The translations under genes were made by a program, and so were the position numbers. This document shows positions 43,795-54,216 of a DNA stretch of 64,000 nucleotides, piece by piece. Source of the DNA: Heliopora coerulea (lineage: Eukaryota; Cnidaria; Anthozoa; Scleralcyonacea; Helioporidae); contig JASJOG010000456.1 of the NCBI GenBank assembly GCA_030142905.1, positions 48,501 to 112,500 of the forward strand, given 5' to 3'. Each line of letters begins with the position of its first letter. Positions within the stretch are counted from its first letter, which is position 1. The notes beneath the pieces are model-generated. The model saw nothing but the letters and a program-made list of their open reading frames with translations. It was not told the DNA's origin and made no database searches.

Positions 43795-44128
43795 TTAAGT
43801 TGATAATTTTTGAAGGAGGAAAATCTCGAGTGTCTAGATATTTTTAAGACCCAACCGGGACCTGTTGCAAAAAATGCGACATTGGGCCATCCGGTTGGGG
43901 ATCGAGCCCGCGACCTGGCGAATCTAGTGCGATGCTCTTCCAACTGAGCCATGGAGTACGTTGCCGAGAGCGTGGCCACGAGTTCAGTATATATAATGGA
44001 GGTAATGCCGATTAAGACAAGGGTATATTCGATGGAACATTATGGCATTTACACTCGACTGCTAACTGTTAAGATGATCATTTTTGAAGGAGGAAAATCT
44101 CGGGTGTCCAGAAATTTTTAAGACCCAA
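43795..44128 (-). mobile_element. tRNA-like SINE between direct repeats
   Basis: A tRNA-like head on the minus strand (43885-43955; TGGCTCAGTTGGAAGAGC and GGTCGCGGGCTCGATCCC). It lies between two direct copies of a 58-bp sequence, 43795-43853 and 44069-44128, sharing TTTTTGAAGGAGGAAAATCT and TTTTTAAGACCCA. The direct repeats are longer than a target duplication and probably belong to a tandem unit. Confidence 0.6.
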
Positions 44129-44149
44129 AAAAATGGGGTGGTGTAAATT

Positions 44150-44192
<43 letters not shown>

Positions 44193-44271
44193 TAATAATA
44201 ATGATAATAATAATAATAATGGGGTAGTTTTAGTTGTAATAATAATAATAATAAGAAGAAGAAGAAGAAGA
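44150..44271. repeat. (AAT)n and (AAG)n microsatellite
   Basis: Two AAT tracts (44150-44220, 44236-44255) and an AAG tract run directly into the truncated RT of LINE D. Confidence 0.9.
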
Positions 44272-45107
44272 GAAAACTTGCTGTAGCGTTCTATGACAAT
44301 CAGAAGGCTTATGACATGGTCAGACATGATTGGATGGTGAGAATATATAGATGAATGGGGATACCAGAGAAGGTAGTGAATGTACTAATAAAGCTGATGA
44401 GAGAATAGAAAACACGATTAGAAGTAACAACTGGAGACGAAGTTAAAATCAGTAGATGGATAAACATCTTGAAGGGGTTCTTACAGGGCGACAGCTATTC
44501 CCCAGTTAGTTTTTGGTCAACAGAAGTACCAATCGCAATGATGCTAGAAGAGACAGATCGATACAGAATGGGAAAGCCAGGAGAAAGAGATCTGAAGAGA
44601 ACACACAGCTTTTTCATTGATGATTTGAAAGTGTATCAGGAAAATCATCAGAAGCTGGAGATAGCCAATGAAATGATAGTGAAGGCCAGTACGGACACCC
44701 GAGCTTGTTATGGCGTAAAGAAATGTGCGGAGATTGTTTTCAAAGATGGCAAGATGGTGAAAGGCGATGGTCTCACGGTTTTGGAAAAAAGAATGAAAGC
44801 AATAGATTCAGATGAGAACGAAGTGTAAAAATTTCTTGGTTGCGAACAAGGAGAGAAAATTGATGTAAAAAGAATAGTGCAGAAGGTGAAAAAGGAAGTT
44901 GAAAAACGATTGAAACAACTGGGAAAGATGAACCTTAATGATGAGAATCTGATGAAAGCGATTAATTGCAGAATAGTACCAGTAGCTGGTTATGTCATGA
45001 AGGTGTGCTCACTGAGGAAAGGAGACATCGAAGAGTTGGATAAGATTGTGAAAACGGAACTTAGAAAAGAAGGATTTCACGGAAAGCAATCAAGTGACGA
45101 GAGATAG
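44272..45107 (+). pseudogene. LINE D reverse transcriptase fragment
   Basis: VAFYDNQKAYDMVRHDWM (motif A), FLQGDSYSPVSF (motif B), FFIDDLKVYQE (motif C, FxDD intact), then AINCRIVPVAGYVMKV (thumb). Stops near 44353, 44407 and 44826. Confidence 0.8.
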
Positions 45108-45137
45108 TACGCGAAAAGGCAAGACAGAAGGAGAGGA

Positions 45138-46197
45138 TTGAAAAGTTTCAAAGTAGAATATGACGAGACTAAAGTGAGAGTTGTATGTTACATGGCGATG
45201 TCAAATAGCGAATGGATTCGAGCTTCTTGGGTTAGGGAGTGCAGAAAAGAGCAAATGTCGGTGAAGAGAGAGGCAGAGAAGGCGGTGCGAAAGGTGAACG
45301 GGCAAGTCGAGTTTAATATTGGAGAGATTAAGATCGGCAACGACAGATACGACAATTGGAAAGCAGCACGAAGAAAACTAAAGAACATCTTGAAAGAAGG
45401 ACATTGTAAGAAAAAAGCTGAAAGTTTCAAGGAAAAGAAGCTCCAGAGCGAACTACCAACACGATTTGAGAAAGAGGACCACGTATGGTTGAAATGCAAG
45501 ACCGATCCACAAAAAACAGCATCGATCTTCACCTTGCAAGAGCAGATGGTCGAGACGAGAGCATGGAAGAAAATGAAGGGAATGACACACCAAAATAAAT
45601 GCAGGCTGTGTGGAGAATGCAAAGAGACTGTTCAGTATTTACTAGCAGGATGCAAAAAGCTAGCCGGATCGGAATATGTGAAAAGACATGACAACGCTTT
45701 AAAGCCACTGGCGGTGCAATGGGCAATAATTTAACGGACTACTCCCAGAAGGAGGGAAATGGTATATGGAACGATGAGAAAAAGGGAAATTAATCGAGAA
45801 CAAAAAGTTATATTGGGATTGGGAATACAAGATGAGGGAGAACAGTACGGCAAGAAGACCCGATTTGACGTTAGAGGATAGCAAAAAGAAAGTGATAACG
45901 ATAATCGATATGGCTTGCCCGAACGAGTCGCACAAGGATGAGAAAAGACCGGAGAAAATACGAAAATATCAGCAGTTGTGCTTTGAATTACGAGAACGAC
46001 GAGAGGATTTCACTGTTAAAGTAGTGCCGTCGGTGATCAGCTGTTTGGGCAGTAGTTTAAAACGATTGAAGGAAGACATAAAGGAACTGTTTACGGATGA
46101 TAAAGAACTTGAATGTACGTGTAGAGAGATGCAAAAATCTGTAATATGGGAAAGCGAAACTATCATGAGAAAAATATTACCAGGACTGATCCGTTGA
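45138..46197 (+). pseudogene. LINE D C-terminus: knuckle and endonuclease
   Basis: The first frame (45138-45734) has MSNSEWIRASWVRECRK and a zinc knuckle CRLCGECKETVQYLLAGC in which the knuckle His is Tyr. A second frame (45832-46197) carries the PD-(D/E)XK part ARRPDLTLEDSKKK, ITIIDMACPNE and KIRKYQQL. One or more frameshifts separate them. Both endonuclease acidic positions are retained. Confidence 0.8.
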
Positions 46198-46373
46198 CAA
46201 GAGATGCTTTTATATATTAGCTAGCAAAGTTTGATAGCTATTGTCTTTCCCTTCTTAACCCGGATGAAAGTGGGAGAGGGGGGAGGGGTATTGGCCAGTT
46301 ATACAATATGCCCTAGGTTATAATTTTTCCTTTTTTTGTAATTGGAGTATCATTGTATATTTGGTTAAGTCAA

Positions 46374-46400
46374 GAAATAATAATAATAACAATAATAATG
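46374..46400. repeat. (AAT)n microsatellite between LINE D and E
   Basis: AAGAAATAATAATAATAACA followed by AATAATAATGG; the junction of two LINE copies. Confidence 0.9.
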
Positions 46401-46889
46401 GTTAAGTGGAGGATAAGGTCTCTACTTCTTGTAAAGTGTCCCAATAGCCTGCGTGAAATAAAGCTTCTGACAAACATGTCCAACTCTCGGCCTTTTCGTG
46501 GAGGAACCGTTTTAACCAACAGGAGAATGGCGAAAGACAGGTGTCTGACGCCTAATAACCAGTAGCTTCGGGTAGATGGGGCTCGTCAGTTTTGGTCAAC
46601 AGCCCACCTAGGAGAAGGGCAACTCTGATTTCAAAACCAGGGCGGGTGGGGCTCTACAACCCTGGAAGGTAACTCACCCAATGGTGGATTCATGAAGATA
46701 GCAACCATAAACCCCGATACCTTGAAATTCCACGTTGGCATCTGGCGGGGTAATAATTTGCCATCGTAATAATAGGGCTAATAGTTTCTCATTTATATGA
46801 TGCAAAGAAAACATAGGAACTTAGATAACGACGTGAATGCTGTTGGATCTGTAAGTGAAGGTCTCTCGTCCGTCAGGCGTTCTGTAGTT

Positions 46890-47226
46890 CAGGCCCGGTC
46901 GTAATCATGCTACTGCTGTCATTACAAGAATGAAATGGACAAAGGAAGTAAACGTAACTGTTATGGAATGTTTCTATTTAAGTAAACCATTTACAGAAGA
47001 ATGGAAAGCCATTCGTGGTTACAGGCAAAGAATGCTAGAATATGAAAAGAGGGAGAATAATTTTCAGTATCAGGGCGGAGACTGTGTGACCAGGTAAGAA
47101 TGATTACAGAAAATGAGTGGTTAACGACAATTAAATTGGAAGAAATAAGAAGAGTGATACAGGAAGAAGAGAGAGGTGAAGAGAACTTGGAAATGGATAC
47201 GGCCACAGTGGGAACAGAAGCATAAA
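46890..47226 (+). pseudogene. LINE E N-terminal Myb-like fragment
   Basis: TRMKWTKEVNVTVMECFYLS and AIRGYRQRMLEYEKR match copies A, B and H. The frame is lost near 47095. Confidence 0.7.
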
Positions 47227-47297
47227 ATGACAATAACAGTACGGATTTCGCCTGCAGTACTAGGCGATCAATAGGTAGGCGGCAGCAGTACTCTGGT

Positions 47298-48200
47298 ATG
47301 GAGCAGAAATTGTCAAATGGAGTAATGAGTAGTAACAAAGCTTGGAAAGAAAGCCGAGGAAAGTTGCTAACAGTGCATGGTACCTTTCATCCTAGGAGTG
47401 ATGTAGATAGGTTATATCTACCAAGAGGAAAAGGAGGAAGAGGGCTAATGAGTTGTGAAAGTTGTGTACGAGCAGAAGAGAATGGGATAGGGTGGTATGT
47501 TAAGAATAGCGTAGAGCCGCTGTTAGTACTGGTTAGACAAGAGGGTATAATCAATACGGAAGAATGAGGGACAAAAGAAAAGTACAAGAGAAGTAAGGCA
47601 GAAGAAAGAGAGCAAAAGTAAAACAATAAGATGTATGGACAATACTGTAGGGAGACAAGTGATGACATTGACAAGGGGAAGAGGTGGTTGTAGTTGAAAA
47701 ACAGTGATTTAAAGGCAGAAACAGAAACTGTTATCTGCGCTGCGCACGTACTGGCATTAACGACTAACTACATCAAGTTCAACAAAGATAAGACTGTTGA
47801 ATCACGCCTATGTCGAATGTGTGGTGAAAAAGGACAAAATGTGGGACATTTGATTAGCGGATGCAAAAAGCTTGCTCAAACGGAATATAAAAGAAGACAT
47901 GATAACGTGGCAAAAAAAGTCCATGGGACATTATGTAGGAAAGATGGCTTGGACCGAGCAGCTCCTTGGTATGATCATGCCCCAAAAGGAGTGGTGAAAT
48001 CTGATGAGATAAAGGTGCGATGGGATTTCATGATACAGCGTGATCATCTCGCAGAATGTCGAAAACCAAATATAGTTGTTGTGGAGAAAGAAGAAAAGAA
48101 ATGTTTAATTGTTGACATTGTCATCCCTGATGATAAAAATGTTGGAGTGAAAGAAGAGGAGGAGATTCAGAAGTATGACGAGCTTAAAATGGGAAATTAA
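47298..48200 (+). pseudogene. LINE E C-terminus: linker, knuckle, endonuclease
   Basis: VHGTFHPRSDVDRLYLPRGK linker, stops near 47567 and 47619. Then 47694-48200 has an intact knuckle CRMCGEKGQNVGHLISGC, YKRRHDN, and an endonuclease with CRKPNIVVVEK (PN instead of PD) and LIVDIVIPDD. Confidence 0.8.
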
Positions 48201-48235
48201 AGAGTTATGGTCAATGAAGAGGGTAGATGTATTTC

Positions 48236-49290
48236 CCAATAGTATTGGGAAATCCCACAACAGTTTCACATCATCATTTTTTCCAGTACTCTCTCTGGAG
48301 TGTATTCATACCAACTTCCCTACAAGGCACAATGGTATGAACACACTCCAGAGAGAGTACTGGAAAAATTGGCGTAGCCTGACCCGGGCCCACCCGGGCC
48401 CAGGCCCGGGCGTCAGCTGCAAACATGGGCGCTTCCAAAAACGTCTTTGGCATATTCAACTGAAAAATAAAAGATATATTTTGAATAATTTGATATCAGC
48501 CCATTTAGTTTGGCAAACGAAGGGAATTTCTTTGCGCAAATTTTCCTCCCACGCTAGAAATTCGCGCAATTTGTTCTCATCAATGAGATATCGCGTAGTT
48601 TAAAAAAGTAATTAGGAAGATCAGTTTGAGTTTAACGCCTATTGAAGCCGGCTCGGCGCTGCAGCCTAAAACACGAGAATGGCGCTCTCAAAATGCAGGA
48701 AATACCCTTTCAGAAACCCAAGAATTCAAAAATTTTCCTGGGGAACATGCTCCCATCCCCCCTAATTGGTGTGCTTCCCAGGCCCTGCCATCACAGATTT
48801 TTTGTCTACGACACTGACTGGAAAATGATGTTGTGAAAATGTTGTGGGATTCCCAATACAGACCGATCATCATGCTGACCACAATAAACCGGATATTGTG
48901 TTTATGGAAAGAAAAAAAGAGATTGTTGGATAATAGATGTTGAGTGTCCGTTCGACACAATGGTGGAGGAGAAGGAGAAGGAGAAACTCACTGAATATCA
49001 GGACTTAAGAAGAGAAGTTAATAAACTGTGGAATTGCAGGAATATAACTATCATACCGATTGTGGTTGGAGCATGAGGAACTGTTGGAAAAAGACTCTCT
49101 CAGTGGTTGAAAAGGATAGATATGGAGGACAGCTTTGAACTTCTTCAAAAATCTTGTTTGCTAGGAACAGCTCGAATAACCCGAAAAGTATTAGAAAATG
49201 GTTAAACAGATGGTGAAAGCTTACTACCTTAAGCTACGGGATGTAGCCTGATAGTGAGTTACCAAACGGTTAAGAACTAGACCATAAGGA
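48236..49290 (+). mobile_element. LINE 3' fragment with inverted start and hAT-like insertion
   Basis: 48236-48313 is LINE sequence in reverse orientation (minus strand WYEYTPERVLEK, DDVKLLWDFPI). 48325-48367 repeats the same piece forward (QWYEHTPERVLEK). After a 450-bp insertion the forward LINE resumes at 48825 (DVVKMLWD, QTDHHADHNKPDIVFMERKK, GTARITRKVLENG). It ends at the AAT tract 49291. The inverted start resembles 5' inversion during target-primed reverse transcription. Confidence 0.7.
48367..48816. mobile_element. hAT-like MITE with 8-bp duplication
   Basis: 450 bp flanked by ACTGGAAA at 48359-48366 and 48817-48824. The right end reads CAGTGTCGTAGAC in reverse complement and the left end AATTGGCGTAGCC, resembling hAT-type ends. 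It contains a GC-rich palindromic CCCGGGCC run at 48384-48410 and CTGGGGAACATGC. It interrupts the LINE endonuclease region. Confidence 0.65.
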
Positions 49291-49313
49291 AAAAAAAAAT
49301 AATAATAATAATA

Positions 49314-49346
<33 letters not shown>

Positions 49347-49353
49347 TTAATAA
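49291..49353. repeat. (AAT)n microsatellite
   Basis: AAT tract with TGG and ATT interruptions at the 3' end of a LINE fragment and the start of an orphan leader. Confidence 0.9.
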
Positions 49354-49954
49354 TATAGGTAGGCAAGATGTTTCGGCATCCTCAGGGTGTGGTGGCCCTG
49401 CCTTGCCAGCTGGGTAAACGGGTGACTGAAAGCCACTGCTTGCCTTAATTGGCCATCAGTGGTAATTAACCACACCTAAGGTGTTGGCAAACCTTCCCTG
49501 TTAGCCCAAGGACTAGTAAATCCTTCTGACTGTCCCGATGTCCTTTACCTTAAATGGTTGAGTGAGCCCAGGACACTTACGTGTCTGAAAGAAACTCTCC
49601 TTGTCGAAGAACAAAATAAATCACATTATCCAACTTCAGCTATTGGACTGGCGTCTAGCTTGCCTTAATTGGTCGGCTTTGCGGAACAGACCCTTAGAAT
49701 AGTCTGAGAGGAAGTGTGATGGTTATTGAGGAAGTCTAATGATTTGCAGGTGCAAAGTACCAGCCCTTGACCATGCCCAACCAACGGAATTGTGTATGTT
49801 AGACAGTAGTGTAAGATGGCATTAACTACTCACGATGTTTTTCACTTTGTGATTGCCATACCACTATAATTTATGGGACATATGCCCACTTTGGCATAAT
49901 ATGGCAATTTGGATTAAACAACCTCATTGGCTCGTATGAGTTGACTTTCCTCAA
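49354..49954 (+). promoter_or_regulatory. orphan LINE leader between AAT tracts
   Basis: Shares GCCCTGCCTTGCCAGCTGGG, GCTTGCCTTAATTGGC and CCAAGGACTAG with 43255-43380. No LINE ORF follows in phase. The next LINE (copy F) begins truncated at a new AAT tract (49955-49968). Confidence 0.55.
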
Positions 49955-50043
49955 TAATAATAATAACGGATAGAGGGGAGTTTGAAACAATAACGACACT
50001 CAAAAGAGTAGATAGGATTAGTTTCAGCATTATAATGTAGAAA

Positions 50044-50744
50044 ATGAACAAGGCTATTAAGTATATTCTAACAACAAATGTCACAGACACAAATAATTTG
50101 CTGAAAGAGGTGAGCATGTATGTAGCAGAAAAATTGGGAGTGAAAACTAGACGGAGTGATGGACAAGAAAAACGATGGAAAGAGCCATGGTGGAAGAGAA
50201 GGATAGAAAGAGATGCCAAGAAATTGAGAAAGGATGTAGGAGTGCTAGAGCGTAAAAGAAAAGGTGAATTACGATCACGAGAGAGGTATTCAGTCCTGGA
50301 AAGAAAATACAGAATTAAAAGTAAACGAATTGGGACAGTGATTGAAGAGCTGAAACAACGAGTATGAGCAAAAAAGCATCAAAGATTCGACGATACGAAG
50401 AAAGAATTAAGCAGTACTGCCAAAATCAATTGTTTACCTTAGATCAGAACAAGGTTTATAGAGAGACAGATGCACAAGTTAACATGGAAAAGATCATGAG
50501 AGTAGAACATTCTGGAGTGAAATTTGAGGTAATCCAATCAGTCAAAGAGAAGATGCTGAGTGACTAAAGAAAATGAAAGTTCTGACAGTCAGCATAAATG
50601 TACAGCAAGAAGAGGTGAGAATCACAAAAACACTGGTGGAGACACAGTGCAAAAAGATTCCTAACTGGAAGGCCCCTGGACCTGATGGTGTACAGGGATA
50701 TTGGTTGAAGAAGATAACATCCTGCCATGAGCGAAATGCAGAAG
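50044..50744 (+). pseudogene. LINE F N-terminal part and start of RT
   Basis: NKAIKYILTTNVTDTNNLLK, the basic motif PWWKRRIERDAKKLRKD, then remnants of [20 protein letters not shown]. Several frameshifts. It breaks at the hAT target site within ERNAEELH. Confidence 0.8.
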
Positions 50745-50752
50745 AATTACAT

Positions 50753-53030
50753 CAGTGGTCTCAAACTCAACTTACCTGGGGGCCGCTGGAGGTAGAGTCT
50801 GGGTGAGGCTGGGCCGCAAGCATTCCAAAAAAAAAGTACAACCGATCCAATCTTCTCAATCTTAATTATTAACAGTTTTTCAACGTGAATGGGTTCTTCA
50901 GAACATGAACGGTTCTTCAGAACATAGGCTTCTCTTGCCTACCCCTTGCTGCCAGAGACCTGGCAGCGCTTCTTCTCACACAGTTGAGCCACATTTGGCT
51001 TGAGGGACGAAGCAGTTGAGACCCTCAGTATTGCTTGAAGATGCTCATCAGTAAGTTTGGACCTGTACTTTGACTTATTAAAGTTCATGCTGGAGAAGAG
51101 CTTTTCACACAGATATGTGCTCCCAAAAAGGCACATGGTCCGCTTGAACATCCTGGAAAGCTCAGGGAAGGTGGGGGGCAATTCTCTCAAAAATTGTCCA
51201 AGCTTGTCTGCTTTTCCACTCACCTCCCTGAACTTTGCTTTGAGTTCTGAATTGCACTGCAGGTCAATGAGCTCCATTTGAAGCACAGGAGGGGCATCTT
51301 GCACATCAAAGGAGAAGGGGTCAGCAAAAATTTGAAAAGTGGCTCTGTGTGTCTTGAAGTCTGCAAACCTGTGATCAAATTGCTCCTGTAGCTTCACAAT
51401 GGCATCAGCATACTTCTCACCACTGAATGGTGCGACTGCATCCAAGAGTGCCTTGCATGCTGGGAAATGGCAGAGGTTTGTCTGAGAGAGCTGGGCTTTC
51501 CATAACACAAGTTTTGTGGAGAATGATCTCACGTTGTAATAGGCAGCACTGACAAGCTGCCCCTGGCCTTGTAACTTCTTGTTCAGTACATTCAGCTCAT
51601 GTGTGATGTCAACAAGGAAAGCTAAGTCCATGAGCCATTTGGGATCACTTAGCACAGGAACAGCCATCCCAGCCTTCTCCATGAAGGCTTTCACTTCTGC
51701 TCTCAACTCAAAAAACCTCTTCAAGATGTTTCCCCTGCTGAGCCAACGTACCTCAGTGAAGTAGAGCACATCCTCATATGCTGACTCTATTTCCTCCAAA
51801 AAGGCGCGGAACTCCCGGTGCTTTAATCCCCTGGATCTGATATGGTTGATGCATTTCACAACGACAGACATCACATTGTCAAACTTCAGACATTTGCTGC
51901 AAAAGGCCTGCTGATGGATAATGCAGTGCAGAGCAATGGCCTCCTCCACACCCTCCTCTTCCAGTTTTCTTTGAACAAGTGCCACCACTCCATTTCTCCT
52001 CCCTGTCATTGATGGTGCTCGGTCGGTTGTTATTCCAGCAAACCTCTTCCATGGCAAACCCGCATCCACAATGGCATCACACAGCTGGCGGAATATCTCC
52101 TGAGAGGTGGTCTGGCCACGCATTGGAATCACTGTGAGCAACTCCTCCATCACTTCAAAACTGTCGTCAACACCACGGACATAGATTGCGAGCTGCGCAG
52201 TGTCAATGATGTCTGTGCTCTCATCAAGAGCGACTGAATATGCACAGAAACGTTTGGCTTTCTCATGCAGTTGATCATATATGTTACCTGACAGGTCAGA
52301 AATGCGCTCTGCCACTGTGTTGGCTGAAAGGCTAATGTTGATAAACTGACCCTTCTTTTCAGGACAGACTATACTTGCAGCCTGTAACATGCACTTTTTA
52401 ACAAACTCACCTTCTTTGAATGGCTTTCCCGACTTAGCAATCATTTCACTCACCGCGTAGCTAGCTTCGACTGCTGCATCATTATCTTTGCTTGCTTTCT
52501 TGAAGAAATCTGCTTGCTTCTTTAGACATGTTTTAAGATTGGCGACCCGTTTCTGTCTCTCATCTCCCTGGTATTTTGCATACTCATCAGCATGTCTAGT
52601 TGAGTAATGACGTCTGATGTTGTATTCCTTGTGCACGGTAACTTTCTCGGTGCATATAAGACACGTCGGGCTGCCTCTGTGCTCAACAAAAAAATATGCC
52701 GTCTCCCACTTTTCCTGAAATTGTCTGTGCTCGTCACCAACTTTTCTCTTCACGGCAGATTTTGAGAAAGACATAACTCGGGCTTGCTGACAGGATATAT
52801 TTTAACGCATCATAACTTGACAACAAACGCGACACCGGAAGCTGTCATGGGCCTGCGCTATGGTAGCCCATAAATGAAAAATAAAAGCCCAGGGCAACCG
52901 CGGCTTGCCCAACGACTCGGCAAAAAGGTGCGTTTGAGAAAAACGCGCGGGGCCGCACTAACACTAAACTTTGATGTCAAGTAGGGGGCCACAAAATAGC
53001 GTCCCGCGGACCGCGAGTTTGAGACCCCTG
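50753..53030 (-). mobile_element. hAT (Charlie/GTF2IRD2-like) transposon, apparently intact
   Basis: TIRs CAGTGGTCTCAAACTC and GAGTTTGAGACCCCTG are flanked by a perfect 8-bp duplication AATTACAT (50745-50752 and 53031-53038). It is 2,278 bp with one uninterrupted transposase gene on the minus strand. Lack of decay in a heavily decayed host LINE indicates a recent insertion. Confidence 0.95.
50939..52774 (-). CDS. hAT transposase, 611 aa, full length
   Basis: ATG 52774 to stop 50939 without interruption. The domains are complete: a BED-type finger with C38, C41, H56 and H61; a helical region; and the RNase-H-like hAT core with ALDESTD (Asp184), GITTDRAPS (Asp251), and the ALHCIIHQ CxxH motif (Cys284, His287). 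A VRWLSRG region follows near 343-348. Last comes the C-terminal dimerisation/catalytic segment STYLCEKLFSSMNFNKSKYR with Glu557 and DEHLQAILR. Length and architecture match Charlie-type transposases, from which vertebrate GTF2IRD2 and ZBED proteins derive. It would excise and reinsert DNA between the flanking TIRs and acts in the nucleus. Unlike nearly all neighbours it has no stop or frameshift. Confidence 0.95.
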   Translation of the reverse strand: MSFSKSAVKRKVGDEHRQFQEKWETAYFFVEHRGSPTCLICTEKVTVHKEYNIRRHYSTRHADEYAKYQGDERQKRVANLKTCLKKQADFFKKASKDNDAAVEASYAVSEMIAKSGKPFKEGEFVKKCMLQAASIVCPEKKGQFINISLSANTVAERISDLSGNIYDQLHEKAKRFCAYSVALDESTDIIDTAQLAIYVRGVDDSFEVMEELLTVIPMRGQTTSQEIFRQLCDAIVDAGLPWKRFAGITTDRAPSMTGRRNGVVALVQRKLEEEGVEEAIALHCIIHQQAFCSKCLKFDNVMSVVVKCINHIRSRGLKHREFRAFLEEIESAYEDVLYFTEVRWLSRGNILKRFFELRAEVKAFMEKAGMAVPVLSDPKWLMDLAFLVDITHELNVLNKKLQGQGQLVSAAYYNVRSFSTKLVLWKAQLSQTNLCHFPACKALLDAVAPFSGEKYADAIVKLQEQFDHRFADFKTHRATFQIFADPFSFDVQDAPPVLQMELIDLQCNSELKAKFREVSGKADKLGQFLRELPPTFPELSRMFKRTMCLFGSTYLCEKLFSSMNFNKSKYRSKLTDEHLQAILRVSTASSLKPNVAQLCEKKRCQVSGSKG

Positions 53031-53038
53031 AATTACAT

Positions 53039-54208
53039 GCTATAGTCTGTGGAAAGCAAGAAATAACTTTGTGGATGACATATGACAGGACAGTGCTGTG
53101 CCTGAAAGATCCTAATAAAAGAAGCTCTGCTGATAATTTTCGGCCAATATCATGCTTACCACTCATGTGGAAATTGTTGACCGGAGTGATCCCAGAGCAT
53201 GTGTATGCATACCTTGAAACGAGAAATTTACTACCACCGGAGAGAAAAGGGTGGAGTGAAAAATGCCGGGCACAAAAAACCAGCTGCTGATAGATCAGCT
53301 GATACTAAGAGACTTAAAACGACGGAATACTAATTTAGCTATGGCATGGGTGGATTACCGCAATTTATATGATACTATACCTCATTCATGGATAATAGAA
53401 TGAGTTGAGATGTTTGGTATAGCGGAAAATGTTAAAGAATTTCTTAAAGCAAGCATGGAGAATTGGAGAAGAGATTTAACATCGTGTAGGGAATCACCTG
53501 GGAGTGTAAACATAAGAAGAGGAATCTTTCAAGGCGATAGCTTATCTCCGCCGTTGTTCATAATATGCATGATACCCTTGTCAAGCACCCTCCGAAAAGC
53601 AACTGCAGGATATGAACTTGAGAAAAAGAAACATAAAATTAATCACCTGTTGTTCATGGATAATTTAAAACTATATGGGAAATCTCGTGACCAAATATAC
53701 TCGCTGGTAAGGACTGTGCACCTTTGGTGCACAAAATTGAACGGACGAAATAAGATATTGGCCATCAAAATATGGGCTGTTTCGCTACTTAGATATAGTG
53801 GAGGAATAATACGATGGAACAAAGATGACTTATGGGAGATGGATAGACGGGCAAGGAAACCTATGACAATGAATGAGGCGTTACATCCGAAGAGCGATAT
53901 TAACAGAATTTATATACCAAGGAGAAGAGGTGGACCTGGACTTATTAGTGCCGAAAGCAGTATTCAAAGAGAGAAAAACAGTATGGGTTGGTATGTTAAA
54001 CACAGGGTTGAGCCATTTCTGGAGTATGTGAGGCCAGGCAAAATAATAGAAACCGAAATGTATAGTGAATGCTGCAAGTTGGCGCAGGAGGAGTATAAAG
54101 GTAGACATGACAATGTAGTCCGTAAAGTCCATTGGCAATTGTGTAGGAAATACAACTTGGAACATGCAAACAAATGGTATGAACACCAACCACAAGAGGT
54201 GTTAAAAA
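53039..54208 (+). pseudogene. LINE F reverse transcriptase, catalytically dead
   Basis: Resumes after the hAT with TYDRTVLCLKDPNKRSSADN and [16 protein letters not shown], a frameshift near 53270, [18 protein letters not shown] (motif A), GIFQGDSLSPPLF, then LLFMDNLKLYGK: the second catalytic aspartate is Asn. A deletion joins VRTVHLWC to KLNGRNK, and another joins IIETEMYS to ECCKLAQEEYK, removing the first half of the zinc knuckle. Confidence 0.85.
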
Positions 54209-54216
54209 ATAATCAT

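Larger units (their letters stand above)
44272..46373 (+). mobile_element. REL LINE copy D (family 2), 5' truncated
   Basis: Begins in the middle of the RT (motif A) directly at an AAT/AAG tract and ends at the AAT tract 46374-46400. 5' truncation is normal for LINE insertion. Confidence 0.85.
46401..48235 (+). mobile_element. REL LINE copy E (family 1), internally deleted
   Basis: Leader (46401-46800), N-terminal Myb-like part (to about 47226), then a jump over nearly the whole RT to the thumb region (from 47270) and the C-terminal domains, ending at MKRVDVFPN. Non-autonomous. Confidence 0.8.
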
